Origin: a virus
Strand: one strand, 5' to 3'
IMG/VR virus record: IMGVR_UViG_3300025096_000098
Location: 1 to 27,314 of that record
DNA: 27,314 nt
Part shown: positions 1 to 9,325 of the stretch, in pieces
Position numbering within the stretch: the stretch's first letter is position 1
How the letters are laid out: every line of letters starts with the position of its first letter
Made by a program: the position numbers and the translations under genes
Notes under the pieces: generated by a model
Seen by the model: only the letters and a program-made list of their open reading frames with translations
Database searches by the model: none
Told to the model about the DNA's origin: nothing

Positions 1-1
1 T

Positions 2-130
2 GGAGAGGAGAAATTTATAACATGTGAAACAACGGAACAATTCATGGACGTTAAGGAAGTGGTTCACAAACTACTTGACCCAGATCGTATAGAGTACGCT
101 GGACTTTCTATTCATGAAAAAGCAAAATGA
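2..130 (+). CDS. C-terminal end of an unidentified phage protein (truncated by window edge)
   Basis: An open frame enters from the left edge and stops at TGA 128-130, giving the last 42 residues of a protein. The tail is charged and mixed in character, with a segment reading DPDRIEYAGLSIHEKAK at its end. I do not recognise the family. Its stop lies 17 nt inside the next small gene, the overlapping arrangement usual for phage genes, which supports it being real. It stands just upstream of the long fibre genes, so it may belong to the tail or baseplate block; that is inference from position only. Confidence 0.6.
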   Translation, partial: GEEKFITCETTEQFMDVKEVVHKLLDPDRIEYAGLSIHEKAK

Positions 131-263
131 ACCTAAAATCAAATTATCTTTTGATGGGTGTTATAACTATAAAAAGTTAAAAGAGGAGGGTTTAGTTGAT
201 ACCTCAAAGACAGAAGAAGAGTTTCTCCGCATGTATAAAGAGGAGAACTCTGATGCACCTTAA
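114..263 (+). CDS. Small hypothetical protein, 49 aa
   Basis: ATG at 114 opens a 49-codon frame ending at TAA 261-263. The protein is hydrophilic and rich in Lys and Glu, with an aromatic stretch (DGCYNYKKLKEEG) near residues 14-26, and has no membrane segment. It overlaps the end of the preceding gene by 17 nt, suggesting translational coupling. It lies about 50 nt upstream of the giant fibre gene and ends just before a late-promoter-like box at 275-282, so it may close the upstream transcription unit. Function unknown. Confidence 0.6.
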   Translation: MKKQNEPKIKLSFDGCYNYKKLKEEGLVDTSKTEEEFLRMYKEENSDAP

Positions 264-274
264 TCTCTGCCTAA

Positions 275-282
275 CTAAATAG
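275..282 (+). promoter_or_regulatory. T4-type late promoter-like box (CTAAATAG) upstream of the giant fibre
   Basis: CTAAATAG lies 32 nt before the ATG of the 1793-aa fibre gene. T4 late promoters use TATAAATA at -10; cyanophage versions are relaxed relatives. The same core recurs before the next three structural-region genes (5694, 7820, 9299), so the assignment rests on recurrence as well as likeness. There is no -35 element, as expected for a sliding-clamp-activated late promoter. Confidence 0.5.
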
Positions 283-313
283 AACATAGAAATATCTTGT
301 TAAAAATAAAGCG

Positions 314-3300
314 ATGCCTCTTAATAAGTTAGAGAATTTTATTAAGAATACGGAAGGACGTATTCTATATGTTAATCCCAATGACCTTGATTCGACTGAT
401 GCGATTACTAATCAAGGTAATTCGTTAGCACAACCTTTCAAAACGATTCAAAGAGCACTCATTGAATCTGCAAGATTTTCATATCTGAGAGGTAATAATA
501 ACGATACGGTAGAAAAGACAACAATACTTTGTTTCCCTGGTGAACATGTAATTGATAACAGACCAGGTTATGCTATTAGGGATGATGGTGGAACTGCAAG
601 AATTGTTCCTCCAGCAGGTGGATTAGGTGTAGTTGCATCTACTTCCGATATGTCATTGACATTATCATCTAATTTTGATATTACTCAAGATGATAACGTT
701 CTTTATAAGTTTAATAGTATTAATGGTGGTGTTGTAATTCCCCGTGGTACTTCGATTGTTGGTCTAGATTTAAGAAAGACTAAGATAAGACCAAAATACG
801 TTCCAAACCCAACAGATAGTAGTGTTAATAAATCTGCTATATTCAGGGTAACGGGTTCATGTTATTTTTTCCAATTCACCTTCTTTGATGGTGACGATAC
901 TGGATTAGTTTATACAGATAGTTCAGACTTCTCAGAAAATAATCAATCAAAACCAACATTCTCTCACCACAAATTAACTTGTTTTGAGTATGCTGATGGT
1001 ATTACTGTACCTGCGGGATATAGTATTACTGATCTTGACATGTATTATAGTAAGCTCTCTAATGCATTTAATACGGAGTCTACTAGAAATATTGATCAGA
1101 AGTATCCAGGTGCTGCTGATGGATTTGCAAAACAAAGACCTGAATGGGAAATTGTTGGTGCATTTGCAACTGACCCAATTACCATTAGTAAGGTTATTTC
1201 TGGTGATGGATATGCTGCTGGTCAAGTTGTTACCGTTACAACTTCAACAGAACATGGATTAAATGCAGGAACTCCTATTAAGATTAAAGGAGTTACTACT
1301 ACAGATTATAATATCTCGACGGTAGTTCAGAGTGTAACTAATGCAACTCAATTCACTTATTTACTACCATTCGTAAGAGATACTTTACCACCTTCTCCAG
1401 GTGTATCTTCTGCGTCAGTAACTATTGAGACTGATACTGTATCTGGTGCTTCCCCATACATCTTTAACTGTTCTTTACGCTCTGTATGGGGTATGAATGG
1501 TATGAAGGCAGATGGTGCTATGTCATCTGGATTCAAATCTATGGTTGTTGCTCAGTTTACTGGTGTTTCACTACAGAAAGATGACCGTGCATTTGTAAAA
1601 TATAATAAGACTTCTAGATCTTATGAAAGTATTGCAATAACCTTGGAAAGGGGATCTGCACTTGCACAGGGATCATCATCTCTTAATGCAACTAAGGTAT
1701 ATCACTTAGATTCTGATGCCATTTATCGAAGTGGATGGGAAGGAAGTCATATTAAGATCACAAATGATGCTGTACTTCAGATTGTTTCTGTATTTGCTAT
1801 TGGATACAATAAGCACTTTGATATTCAATCTGGTTCTGACGCATCAATTACTAACTCAAACTCTAACTTTGGTCAGATCTCGTTAGCTGCTGAAGGATTT
1901 AAGACTAAGGCATTTGATAAGGATGATGCTGGTTATATAACAAATATAATTACACCAAAAGCAATTACATCAAAAGATAACAACATTGATTGGGTTGAGT
2001 TTGATGTACAAAAGACTAAGACAGTTGGTATTTCTAGTCATGTTTATTTGTATGGTTATGAAGATCAGGATGATGTACCTCCTATCACATTAAGAGGTTA
2101 TCGTCTTGGTGCTAAGACTAATGATACAGTATTTGTAGATATAGGTGGCGTTAAGACAGCAGCATTCCACATGACTGGTGGTGGAACTAGTGTAAGCGAA
2201 AAATCATATGTAGTTATAAGTGGACCTTCATATATTGCTGGTAATACGGCATTATCTAATATATTTGATATTGGAGCACATAATATTCAAACAGGTGAAA
2301 GTGTAAGAATTATTAGTAACGACGCAGATTTACCAGAGAATATCGAAGACAATCGAGTCTATTATGCAATTCGTCATTCTAATACACAAGTTAAATTAGC
2401 ATCTTCAAAGACCAATGCTGATAATAGTAAAGCAGTTACTATTTCTGGTGGAACACAACTTAGGATTGTTAGTAGAGTACATGATAAAGAATCTGGTGAT
2501 ATAGGTGCTCCAATTCAGTGGGATACTACCAATAATCAATGGTATGCTCATTTACCTGGAACCAATGATGTTTATAGTGCAATTGGTGGATTAGGTGGTA
2601 CTGTTGCTAAAACCGAAGTATCGTACATAACAAGAAAAGAAGATCCAAGATCATTAGATGAAAAGATTTATAAGATGCGTGTTGTTATTCCTAAGGAATC
2701 AGTAAACGCAAAGGATCCTAATGAAGGATTTGTTATTCAAGAATCCAGTACTACTGGACCTAGATCAAATAGTGATTTTACGATAGCAACTATTGATGAA
2801 AATGATTATGGATATAATAGGAACCCAAGATTTATAAGTACTTGTTCTGTATCTGGTAGTACTGTTACTGTTGTATCAGAATTGCCACATAATCTGAATA
2901 TTAGTGATGTTGTTACTATTAAGAATGTTACTAGTTCCACCAATACTGTTGGTGCAGCAAGTAGTGGATATAATAGTACATTTGCTGTAACAAGTATCAG
3001 TGATGATAAAACATTCACATATACAACAACAGATACTGTAGGAGTTACACATAATCCTGGGTTGTTTAATAATGATGTGTCTAATAGAGATACAACATTA
3101 CCAAGATTTGATAGAAATGATCTTAAATCCAATTATTATGTTTATAGAAATGAAACTATAAGTCCATATATTCGTGATGTTCAGGATGGTATCTATCATC
3201 TATTTGTATTACAAGCTGATAATCAAGTCCCAACAGAATTTACGGGTTTGAAGTATGGTCAGAATGTTGAGAATCTTTATCCACAGCAAGATAAAGATAA

Positions 3301-5695
3301 TGCTAATGATAACCCACAGGCATCAGTTTCATTTGCTAAGAGACATCCATTAGGTGATGTTTCTACTGATGAACTTAAAAATAGTATAACAAGAGAATCT
3401 GCTGATAATTTCTTAAAGGATATTGGTCTTGGTCATCAGATCACCAGTGTTCTAACTGATACTACCGCTGGTATATCTACACTTACTTTTGGTAGAGCAC
3501 ATACATTTAGTGGAATTGCTACTCATACTAATGTAGCAGGATGGGGTGGTGCTAATTATATTCCAACATCTGGAATTTCCACATACTATAATGTTAAATT
3601 ATTGAATGGTGGTTCTAATCCTTTATCTGGTAGCACATGGGGTGGTGCAACTGCTCAAGTAACTGTTGCTAATGGTGCTATTGTTAATGCTGACGTTATG
3701 AATCCTGGTTCAGGATATAATGCTGTTGATTTGTATTTCGATCAGTCAGTTGTTGGTGCTGGTAATGGTAATGCTAGATATCGAGTTACTACTAAGACTC
3801 TTGCTACTAACGTTAATGATGTAGTACAAATATCTGGTATTGGTACTGTTACAGATGGTGTATATCGTATAACTTCTGTTCCTACTAGTAACAAGATTGC
3901 TATTGCTATTACTGCTGGTGATCCTGGGATTATTGCTTCTCAATATACGTTAGCAGTTGGACCTTCTGTATCAGTTTCTTCTGATACTTATGATACTACT
4001 ACTGGTATTTCAACATTCACATGTGGTGTTGGTCATGGATTAGTATCTGGTAACAAGTTTAGGGTTGTAGATAGTAATGATAATAATCAAGGTGATTTCT
4101 ATGTTAAAGAAAGACTAAGTGTTACAAAGTTCTCAGCAGTTACTAATTTATGGGATATAGTTGCTTCTCGTATTTTAAGTCATGGGATGGGTGCTGCTAA
4201 TGCACCATCTGATGATGCAAATGAAAATATAGGAGCAAGAGGACTGTCACTTTATAGTGGAGACTATGTAACTCTTGGTGCTGCTTCTGGATCTGGTAAT
4301 TCACTTCAGATTTCAATACCAAATTCTGGTATTGGTACAGTAAGTAGATTACCTCTTGGATCGTATGTCCAAGTTGATAATGAGATTATGAGAGTTACTA
4401 GCTCTGCTCCAACTGGTGGTGGATTTAATCAGATTACTGTAATTCGTGGTTCTCTGGGTACTAACAAGGCAGATCATGCTATTAATTCAGTTGTTAAGAA
4501 GATTAAACCATTAGCGATTGAATTCCGTCGTCCATCTATCATTCGTGCATCTGGTCATACCTTTGAGTATCTTGGATATGGTCCTGGTAACTATTCTACT
4601 GGTTTACCGCAGGTTCAGGTTAGGACTCTTAGTGAAAGAGAAGAGTTTCTATCACAAGCACAAGAAAGATCTTGTGGTGCGGTTGTTTACACTGGTATGA
4701 ATAATGATGGTGACTTTTACATTGGTAATAAGAGAGTTAGCTCCGCAACTGGTCAGGAGACTACCTTTGATGCTCCGATTCCTACTGTTACAGGTCAAGA
4801 TCCTTCAAGACTTAGTGTAGTATTTGATGAGGTTGTTATTAAAGATAGACTAATTGTTGAAGGTGGTACATCGGATAGGATTCTATCTCAGTTTGATGGT
4901 CCAGTTACCTTTAACCAAGAAGTTAAGGTTAATAATAATGTTGTTATTACTGGAACATTAAAAGTTTATGATGCTGTTTATTATATTGCTGATACACAAT
5001 CAAATGATAAGGACACTGGTTGTCTTGTGCTTGATGGTGGACTTGGTGTTGAGAAGAATATTAATGTTGGGGGTCATTCAAAAGTAACAGGTATCAGTAC
5101 GTTTATTGGATTACTTGATGCTGATGGTGGTGCTGAGATTAAGAATGTTCGAATTGGAGTTAATGCTGCTAATGAGATTGACACATCAAGTGGTAATCTA
5201 GTACTTGATTCTGCTGCTGGTACTGTAAATGTTACCGATATACTTACGGTGTCTGGTGTTGTAAATGCAAATGCTAATACTGCATCTACAAGTGGATCTA
5301 CTGGTGCTCTTGTAGTAGCAGGTGGTGTTGGTATTGGTGGTGACTTACATGTTGCTGGTGATATTTGTGCGTTCTCTACTTCTGATAGTAACTTAAAATC
5401 TAACGTTACTGTAATTCCTAATGCTCTTGATAAGGTTAAGGCTATTAGTGGTAATACATTTACTTGGAATGATAATGCTACTGAATCTATGCGTGGAGCA
5501 CCTGATACTGGTTGTATTGCACAAGAAGTTGAAGCACTTGGATTACCTGGAATTACTTCTACCAGAGATTTAACTAATGCAGTTGGTTATGGTGAGACTA
5601 TGACCGAACTCAAATCCGTTGACTATAAGCGACTTGTTCCTCTTCTTATCGAAGCAATTAAGGAACTTTCTGCAAAAGTCGATGCACTGTCCTAA
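314..5695 (+). CDS. Giant tail-fibre/structural protein with C-terminal S74 self-cleaving chaperone
   Basis: A 1793-aa virion protein, probably a long fibre. The N-terminus (about residues 15-80, NTEGRILYVNPNDLDS, then a conserved Q-PFKTIQRALIESARFSY stretch) resembles the start of phage beta-helix fibres. The middle holds diverged modules with an HGL-x2-G core and a downstream TxFTY strand (near residues 300-355, 848-910 and 1235-1275), probably beta-sandwich repeats. Around 1400-1470 is a block seen in cyanophage fibres (FRRPSIIRASGHTFEYLG). The last ~104 residues form a peptidase S74 / endosialidase chaperone: TSDSNLKSN, then TFTWN, GCIAQEVEALG and VDYKRLVPLLIEAIKEL. In that family the chain cuts itself between Ser and Asp of the SD motif, here Ser1690-Asp1691, after trimerisation. 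No Shine-Dalgarno precedes ATG 314; a late box lies at 275-282. Confidence 0.9.
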   Translation: MPLNKLENFIKNTEGRILYVNPNDLDSTDAITNQGNSLAQPFKTIQRALIESARFSYLRGNNNDTVEKTTILCFPGEHVIDNRPGYAIRDDGGTARIVPPAGGLGVVASTSDMSLTLSSNFDITQDDNVLYKFNSINGGVVIPRGTSIVGLDLRKTKIRPKYVPNPTDSSVNKSAIFRVTGSCYFFQFTFFDGDDTGLVYTDSSDFSENNQSKPTFSHHKLTCFEYADGITVPAGYSITDLDMYYSKLSNAFNTESTRNIDQKYPGAADGFAKQRPEWEIVGAFATDPITISKVISGDGYAAGQVVTVTTSTEHGLNAGTPIKIKGVTTTDYNISTVVQSVTNATQFTYLLPFVRDTLPPSPGVSSASVTIETDTVSGASPYIFNCSLRSVWGMNGMKADGAMSSGFKSMVVAQFTGVSLQKDDRAFVKYNKTSRSYESIAITLERGSALAQGSSSLNATKVYHLDSDAIYRSGWEGSHIKITNDAVLQIVSVFAIGYNKHFDIQSGSDASITNSNSNFGQISLAAEGFKTKAFDKDDAGYITNIITPKAITSKDNNIDWVEFDVQKTKTVGISSHVYLYGYEDQDDVPPITLRGYRLGAKTNDTVFVDIGGVKTAAFHMTGGGTSVSEKSYVVISGPSYIAGNTALSNIFDIGAHNIQTGESVRIISNDADLPENIEDNRVYYAIRHSNTQVKLASSKTNADNSKAVTISGGTQLRIVSRVHDKESGDIGAPIQWDTTNNQWYAHLPGTNDVYSAIGGLGGTVAKTEVSYITRKEDPRSLDEKIYKMRVVIPKESVNAKDPNEGFVIQESSTTGPRSNSDFTIATIDENDYGYNRNPRFISTCSVSGSTVTVVSELPHNLNISDVVTIKNVTSSTNTVGAASSGYNSTFAVTSISDDKTFTYTTTDTVGVTHNPGLFNNDVSNRDTTLPRFDRNDLKSNYYVYRNETISPYIRDVQDGIYHLFVLQADNQVPTEFTGLKYGQNVENLYPQQDKDNANDNPQASVSFAKRHPLGDVSTDELKNSITRESADNFLKDIGLGHQITSVLTDTTAGISTLTFGRAHTFSGIATHTNVAGWGGANYIPTSGISTYYNVKLLNGGSNPLSGSTWGGATAQVTVANGAIVNADVMNPGSGYNAVDLYFDQSVVGAGNGNARYRVTTKTLATNVNDVVQISGIGTVTDGVYRITSVPTSNKIAIAITAGDPGIIASQYTLAVGPSVSVSSDTYDTTTGISTFTCGVGHGLVSGNKFRVVDSNDNNQGDFYVKERLSVTKFSAVTNLWDIVASRILSHGMGAANAPSDDANENIGARGLSLYSGDYVTLGAASGSGNSLQISIPNSGIGTVSRLPLGSYVQVDNEIMRVTSSAPTGGGFNQITVIRGSLGTNKADHAINSVVKKIKPLAIEFRRPSIIRASGHTFEYLGYGPGNYSTGLPQVQVRTLSEREEFLSQAQERSCGAVVYTGMNNDGDFYIGNKRVSSATGQETTFDAPIPTVTGQDPSRLSVVFDEVVIKDRLIVEGGTSDRILSQFDGPVTFNQEVKVNNNVVITGTLKVYDAVYYIADTQSNDKDTGCLVLDGGLGVEKNINVGGHSKVTGISTFIGLLDADGGAEIKNVRIGVNAANEIDTSSGNLVLDSAAGTVNVTDILTVSGVVNANANTASTSGSTGALVVAGGVGIGGDLHVAGDICAFSTSDSNLKSNVTVIPNALDKVKAISGNTFTWNDNATESMRGAPDTGCIAQEVEALGLPGITSTRDLTNAVGYGETMTELKSVDYKRLVPLLIEAIKELSAKVDALS

Positions 5696-5701
5696 TAAAT
5701 A
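5694..5701 (+). promoter_or_regulatory. Late promoter-like box (AATAAATA) overlapping the stop of the giant fibre
   Basis: AATAAATA begins inside the TAA stop of the preceding gene (5693-5695) and lies 17 nt before the ATG at 5718. It differs from the T4 late consensus TATAAATA only at the first base. The implied transcript would have a leader of about 10 nt without a Shine-Dalgarno sequence. Confidence 0.5.
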
Positions 5702-5717
5702 ACTAAAAAATATAGTA

Positions 5718-7823
5718 ATGCCTAATATAAGGAAGAGTTTTAACTTTAGGGATGGGGTCCAAGTTGACCAAGATGATTTTATCGTAAGAGGTAATCTCGT
5801 CGGTATTGGAACGACTGTCCCTGCTGAGAAGTTGGACGTTAAAGGTAACGTATCTGTTAGTGGGGTAGTTACAACTAATAATCTATATGCTTCTGGTACT
5901 GCTACTCTAACTGAGGTTAGGATGGGTGCTGGCATTACAATGTCTTCGGCAAGTGGAATTATAAGTGCAACTTCATTCTATGGTAATGGAGCAAACTTAA
6001 CAAATCTTCCAACTTCTGCATGGTCTAATGCTGGATCTGGTTTAGGAATTTATAATTTATCTCGTGCTGGTGTAGGAACTAATAATCCAGTTTATGCTCT
6101 TCAAGTTGGTGGTAATCCCATTCTTTATCCTGGGGTTGGTGTTAGTACAGAAGGAAATGTTCTTGTATCTGGTATATCTACATTTAGAAATGATGTTGTA
6201 ATATCAACTGGTTCTAGTGTTAGTTTTGGATCTACTGCATATTTCCCCGAAGATGTTAAAGCGATTTTCGGTAATAATGTGTTTAGCATTTATAATGACG
6301 GTACGGATAGTATAATTGATACTAATAGTGGTGAATTGAAGCTTCTAGGTTCTCAAGTAAGTGTAAGATCTGATAATGGTGCAGAAGTACAAGCAGTATT
6401 TAATGAAAATTCACATGTAAATCTCTATTATAATAATGACAAGCGATTCTCTACTTCTGGAATTGGAGTCACAATATATGACCACATAGAAACAGGATCA
6501 ATTAATCTAGCTAGTGACTTGAGTGTTACCGGTGTTTCTACATTTGCAGATGCTATAACTGCTGAAGAAATAACTCTTCAAGATGGTAAGAAATTAAACT
6601 TTGGTAATAGTGAAGATCTAGCAATATATCATGATAATAGTCTCGGTTCTCAAAATGATAGTAATGGAGATTCAATTTGTAATAGTTTCGCTTCAATAAT
6701 TAAGGAAGATGGACCAGGGGGATTAATATTTAAGTCAAATGGTGGCGATGGGCCAGGAGCATTTCAATTCTTTGATGATACTTGGCGACCAATATTAAAA
6801 TTACATAGTGGTACTAATTCCAGAGTAATTTTATTCCATAAGGCTAAAGAACGTTTAGCAACTAATAGTGATGGTATAAGTATTTCAGGTTCAGGAACAG
6901 AAACATTATTAGATGTTACTGCAACTGGAAGTGTATCGCGATTGCGTGTAGGAGTTGGTGTTGGTAACAGTACTGCTGTTTTCAAATTTAGTAATAAAAA
7001 TCTTGATATCTTTAATAATGATACTGGTAACGTTACCACGTATCTCCATAAAGGTGGTGTTGGTGTAAGTACAGGTAGTTTTGATTGGGTATATGGACAG
7101 ACTAATGCTCAGTTAATGACTCTCACTTATGGTGGTAGTTTAGGATTAGGTGTTGATGCTCCTGTTAATACTTTACATGTAGTAGGAACATCTACTGTTA
7201 CATCTAATGCTTGGGTTGGTGGTAATTTGGGTGTTGGTGGAACTATTACAGGAACTATTAATTATCCAGATGTAATTACTGGTACTAATCTTAATAATAC
7301 TTCTGGACTTTCAACTTTCTTTAATATACGTGCTTCTAAGATAGGAATTAATATTTCTTCTCCAAGAGTAGAGTTAGATGTATTCAGTGGAAAAGGTATT
7401 TTCCAAGGTGTTGGTATAGGAACTACAAATCCAATAGCGGTATTGGATGTTAAGGGAATTGCTTCATTTGAGAAGGTTGGTATTGGAACAACCGCAATGC
7501 ATCAGATAACGGGGACTAATTGTGGAGATTTCCAAGTACATAATAGTAAGATAACATGTTGGGATCAAGCAATTACTGTTGCTACTAGTAGTATGGGATC
7601 AAGGATTGGTGTTGGAACGATTTCTCCTAGATGTGCCGTTGACTTCTCTGATGCTGGTACTGGTGCTATAGGTGCTGCTGCTGGATTTATGATGATTCCA
7701 CGGGTTAGTTCAACTGTAAGAGATAATTTCCAAGTGTCCGCTGCACCTGGATCAGTTATATACAATACAACTACCAATAAGATGCAGTGTCATAATGGAT
7801 CTGGTTGGCAGGATCTATTCTAA
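5718..7823 (+). CDS. Tail fibre-like structural protein with repeated GxGTxxP units
   Basis: A 701-aa protein, very probably a fibre or fibre-associated protein. The start (MPNIRKSFNFRDGVQVDQDD) leads into the first of several repeats of the form (I/L)G(I/V)GTxxPxxxLxVxG: VGIGTTVPAEKLDV at about residue 28, VGVGTNNPVYALQV near 118, LGLGVDAPVNTLHV near 475, IGINISSPRVELDV near 545, VGIGTTNPIAVLDV near 568 and IGVGTISPRCAVDF near 630. Such repeats form beta-rich trimeric shafts in phage fibres. The C-terminus (GSVIYNTTTNKMQCHNGSGWQDLF, quoted in part as VIYNTTTNKM) is a common fibre tip ending. It directly follows the giant fibre and shares its base composition and SD-less start. Confidence 0.85.
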   Translation: MPNIRKSFNFRDGVQVDQDDFIVRGNLVGIGTTVPAEKLDVKGNVSVSGVVTTNNLYASGTATLTEVRMGAGITMSSASGIISATSFYGNGANLTNLPTSAWSNAGSGLGIYNLSRAGVGTNNPVYALQVGGNPILYPGVGVSTEGNVLVSGISTFRNDVVISTGSSVSFGSTAYFPEDVKAIFGNNVFSIYNDGTDSIIDTNSGELKLLGSQVSVRSDNGAEVQAVFNENSHVNLYYNNDKRFSTSGIGVTIYDHIETGSINLASDLSVTGVSTFADAITAEEITLQDGKKLNFGNSEDLAIYHDNSLGSQNDSNGDSICNSFASIIKEDGPGGLIFKSNGGDGPGAFQFFDDTWRPILKLHSGTNSRVILFHKAKERLATNSDGISISGSGTETLLDVTATGSVSRLRVGVGVGNSTAVFKFSNKNLDIFNNDTGNVTTYLHKGGVGVSTGSFDWVYGQTNAQLMTLTYGGSLGLGVDAPVNTLHVVGTSTVTSNAWVGGNLGVGGTITGTINYPDVITGTNLNNTSGLSTFFNIRASKIGINISSPRVELDVFSGKGIFQGVGIGTTNPIAVLDVKGIASFEKVGIGTTAMHQITGTNCGDFQVHNSKITCWDQAITVATSSMGSRIGVGTISPRCAVDFSDAGTGAIGAAAGFMMIPRVSSTVRDNFQVSAAPGSVIYNTTTNKMQCHNGSGWQDLF

Positions 7824-7827
7824 ATAA
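7820..7827 (+). promoter_or_regulatory. Late promoter-like box (CTAAATAA) overlapping a stop codon
   Basis: CTAAATAA covers the TAA stop of the 701-aa fibre (7821-7823) and lies 22 nt before the halogenase ATG. It is the third of four nearly identical boxes in the structural block and suggests that the halogenase is transcribed late together with virion genes. Confidence 0.5.
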
Positions 7828-7848
7828 TTTTTAACTATATTATTCTAA

Positions 7849-9306
7849 ATGAAAAAAATTGTTATTGTTGGGGCAGGGTCTTCTGGACTGATTACTGCTG
7901 CCATGATGAAGAATTATTGGGGTGATAAAGTCGATATCTCAGTATATTATGATAAGAGTAATAAGAATATTGCAGTAGGAGAAAGCACTACACCAATCAT
8001 TCGTTTATTATTAAGTCACCTTGGAATGAGTACAGGAGATTTGTTTCAAGAGTTAAAGACTAGTGCTACCATGAAGTTAGGGATTCATTTTAAAGAATGG
8101 ATTCCTGATACTGAATATTTTCATGGTTTTGGTCAGATTTATATGGATTCATATAGAAATTCATCTTCTCTATATTCTATTCCAGAAAATAAGTTTAAAG
8201 GTGGACAAAATTATGGTGAACCAACATACAATATTCCTGATAGACCATTTGAAGAATATGACTATGCATTTCATATTGACACACAAGAATTTTCAGATCT
8301 TATATTTAAGAAGTTAGAAAATAAAGTAAACTTTGTTGATACAAGAATTAAGAATGTAGTTTCTGATGGTAAGAATATCATTAGTCTTGTTACAGAAGAG
8401 GATGAAATTGTAACAGCAGATTTATTTGTTGATTGCTCTGGGTTTAGTACCATATTGTTTAAACATCTTAATCCAAAGTGGAATGATATTTCTGATGCTT
8501 TACCACTTGATAGGGCAATAGCACAACAAGTTCCACATAAGTTTATGAAACTGCCAGCATTTACTGTGGCAGAAGCAACTGATAATGGGTGGACATGGAG
8601 AATACCAATAGGAGACAGGTATGGAACAGGATATGTTTATTCTTCAAAATTTATATCTGATGATGAGGCAAGAGAGAAGTATGATGCTTGGTTGTTTAAG
8701 AATTTAAAGGTACATCTGGATACTGATCGGATCATTCGGTATAGGCCAGGTTATTATGATAAGTATTACATAGGAAATTGTTTAGCAGTAGGACTTTCTA
8801 GTGGATTCGTTGAACCATTAGAATCTACAGGATTGCAAGTTGTTATCCAACAGGTTCAAGAGTTCTTAACTATAAATTCCACATTATTGAATTTGGATTA
8901 TAATAGAAAACTTTTGAATGCAAGTAATACGAAATTATATGTTGATATCGTTGATTTCATTTGTTTACATTATAATACTAATAGGACTGATTCTGAGTTT
9001 TGGAAATATATGACAGATAATAAAACAGAATGGGTTAAACAATTTGATGCTAAATGTAGAGCAGAATTTTTAGATTCTAGGTCTTCTTTTCGTGAGAAAA
9101 CTTTCTGGGGTCTTGATAGTTGGGTTCAGGTATGTGATGGACTTAAGATGTTTAATAATGATTCAATTCAGAATTTCTTAGAGTCTAAGAATGATCGTAA
9201 TATAATATCATTACAGGCAAAGGAAGATGATAGGTATCAAAAGGATGAGAAGAGCAGAATTAAATGGATCTCACATAGGAAAGTATTAGACTCTTTGACT
9301 AAATAG
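7849..9306 (+). CDS. Flavin-dependent (tryptophan-type) halogenase
   Basis: A 485-aa FAD enzyme of the PrnA/RebH family, which uses FADH2, O2 and halide to make hypohalous acid and halogenate aromatic substrates. Seen here: Rossmann GAGSSG at residues 8-13; GESTTP at 44-49; the lysine equivalent to PrnA Lys79 at Lys76 (SATMKLGIHF); the family hallmark WTWRIP at 248-253; and SGFVEPLESTG at 318-328, with Glu325 matching PrnA Glu346. So the active site looks intact. Length is slightly below PrnA/RebH (about 530), mainly in the C-terminal half that shapes the substrate pocket. A cyanophage relative, VirX1, is known to iodinate varied aromatics; substrate and halide here are unknown. It sits between fibre genes behind a late-type box, unlike most host-derived metabolic genes. 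It needs a flavin reductase, not seen in the window, so presumably a host one. Confidence 0.9.
   Translation: MKKIVIVGAGSSGLITAAMMKNYWGDKVDISVYYDKSNKNIAVGESTTPIIRLLLSHLGMSTGDLFQELKTSATMKLGIHFKEWIPDTEYFHGFGQIYMDSYRNSSSLYSIPENKFKGGQNYGEPTYNIPDRPFEEYDYAFHIDTQEFSDLIFKKLENKVNFVDTRIKNVVSDGKNIISLVTEEDEIVTADLFVDCSGFSTILFKHLNPKWNDISDALPLDRAIAQQVPHKFMKLPAFTVAEATDNGWTWRIPIGDRYGTGYVYSSKFISDDEAREKYDAWLFKNLKVHLDTDRIIRYRPGYYDKYYIGNCLAVGLSSGFVEPLESTGLQVVIQQVQEFLTINSTLLNLDYNRKLLNASNTKLYVDIVDFICLHYNTNRTDSEFWKYMTDNKTEWVKQFDAKCRAEFLDSRSSFREKTFWGLDSWVQVCDGLKMFNNDSIQNFLESKNDRNIISLQAKEDDRYQKDEKSRIKWISHRKVLDSLTK
9299..9306 (+). promoter_or_regulatory. Late promoter-like box (CTAAATAG) overlapping the halogenase stop
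   Basis: CTAAATAG ends in the TAG stop of the halogenase (9304-9306) and lies 20 nt before ATG 9326. It is identical to the box at 275-282. Confidence 0.5.
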
Positions 9307-9325
9307 AAAAAAGTATATTCGATTA

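Noticed and set aside
984-1262. Second + strand frame inside the giant fibre
   Set aside because: Out-of-frame shadow of a strong coding region; Leu/Met-rich nonsense composition.
2806-3132. Open frame of ~108 codons on the minus strand inside the giant fibre gene
   Set aside because: It mirrors a repetitive, strongly coding + strand; no Shine-Dalgarno or neighbouring minus-strand genes. Same judgement for other minus-strand frames such as 5570-5935 and 6764-7039.
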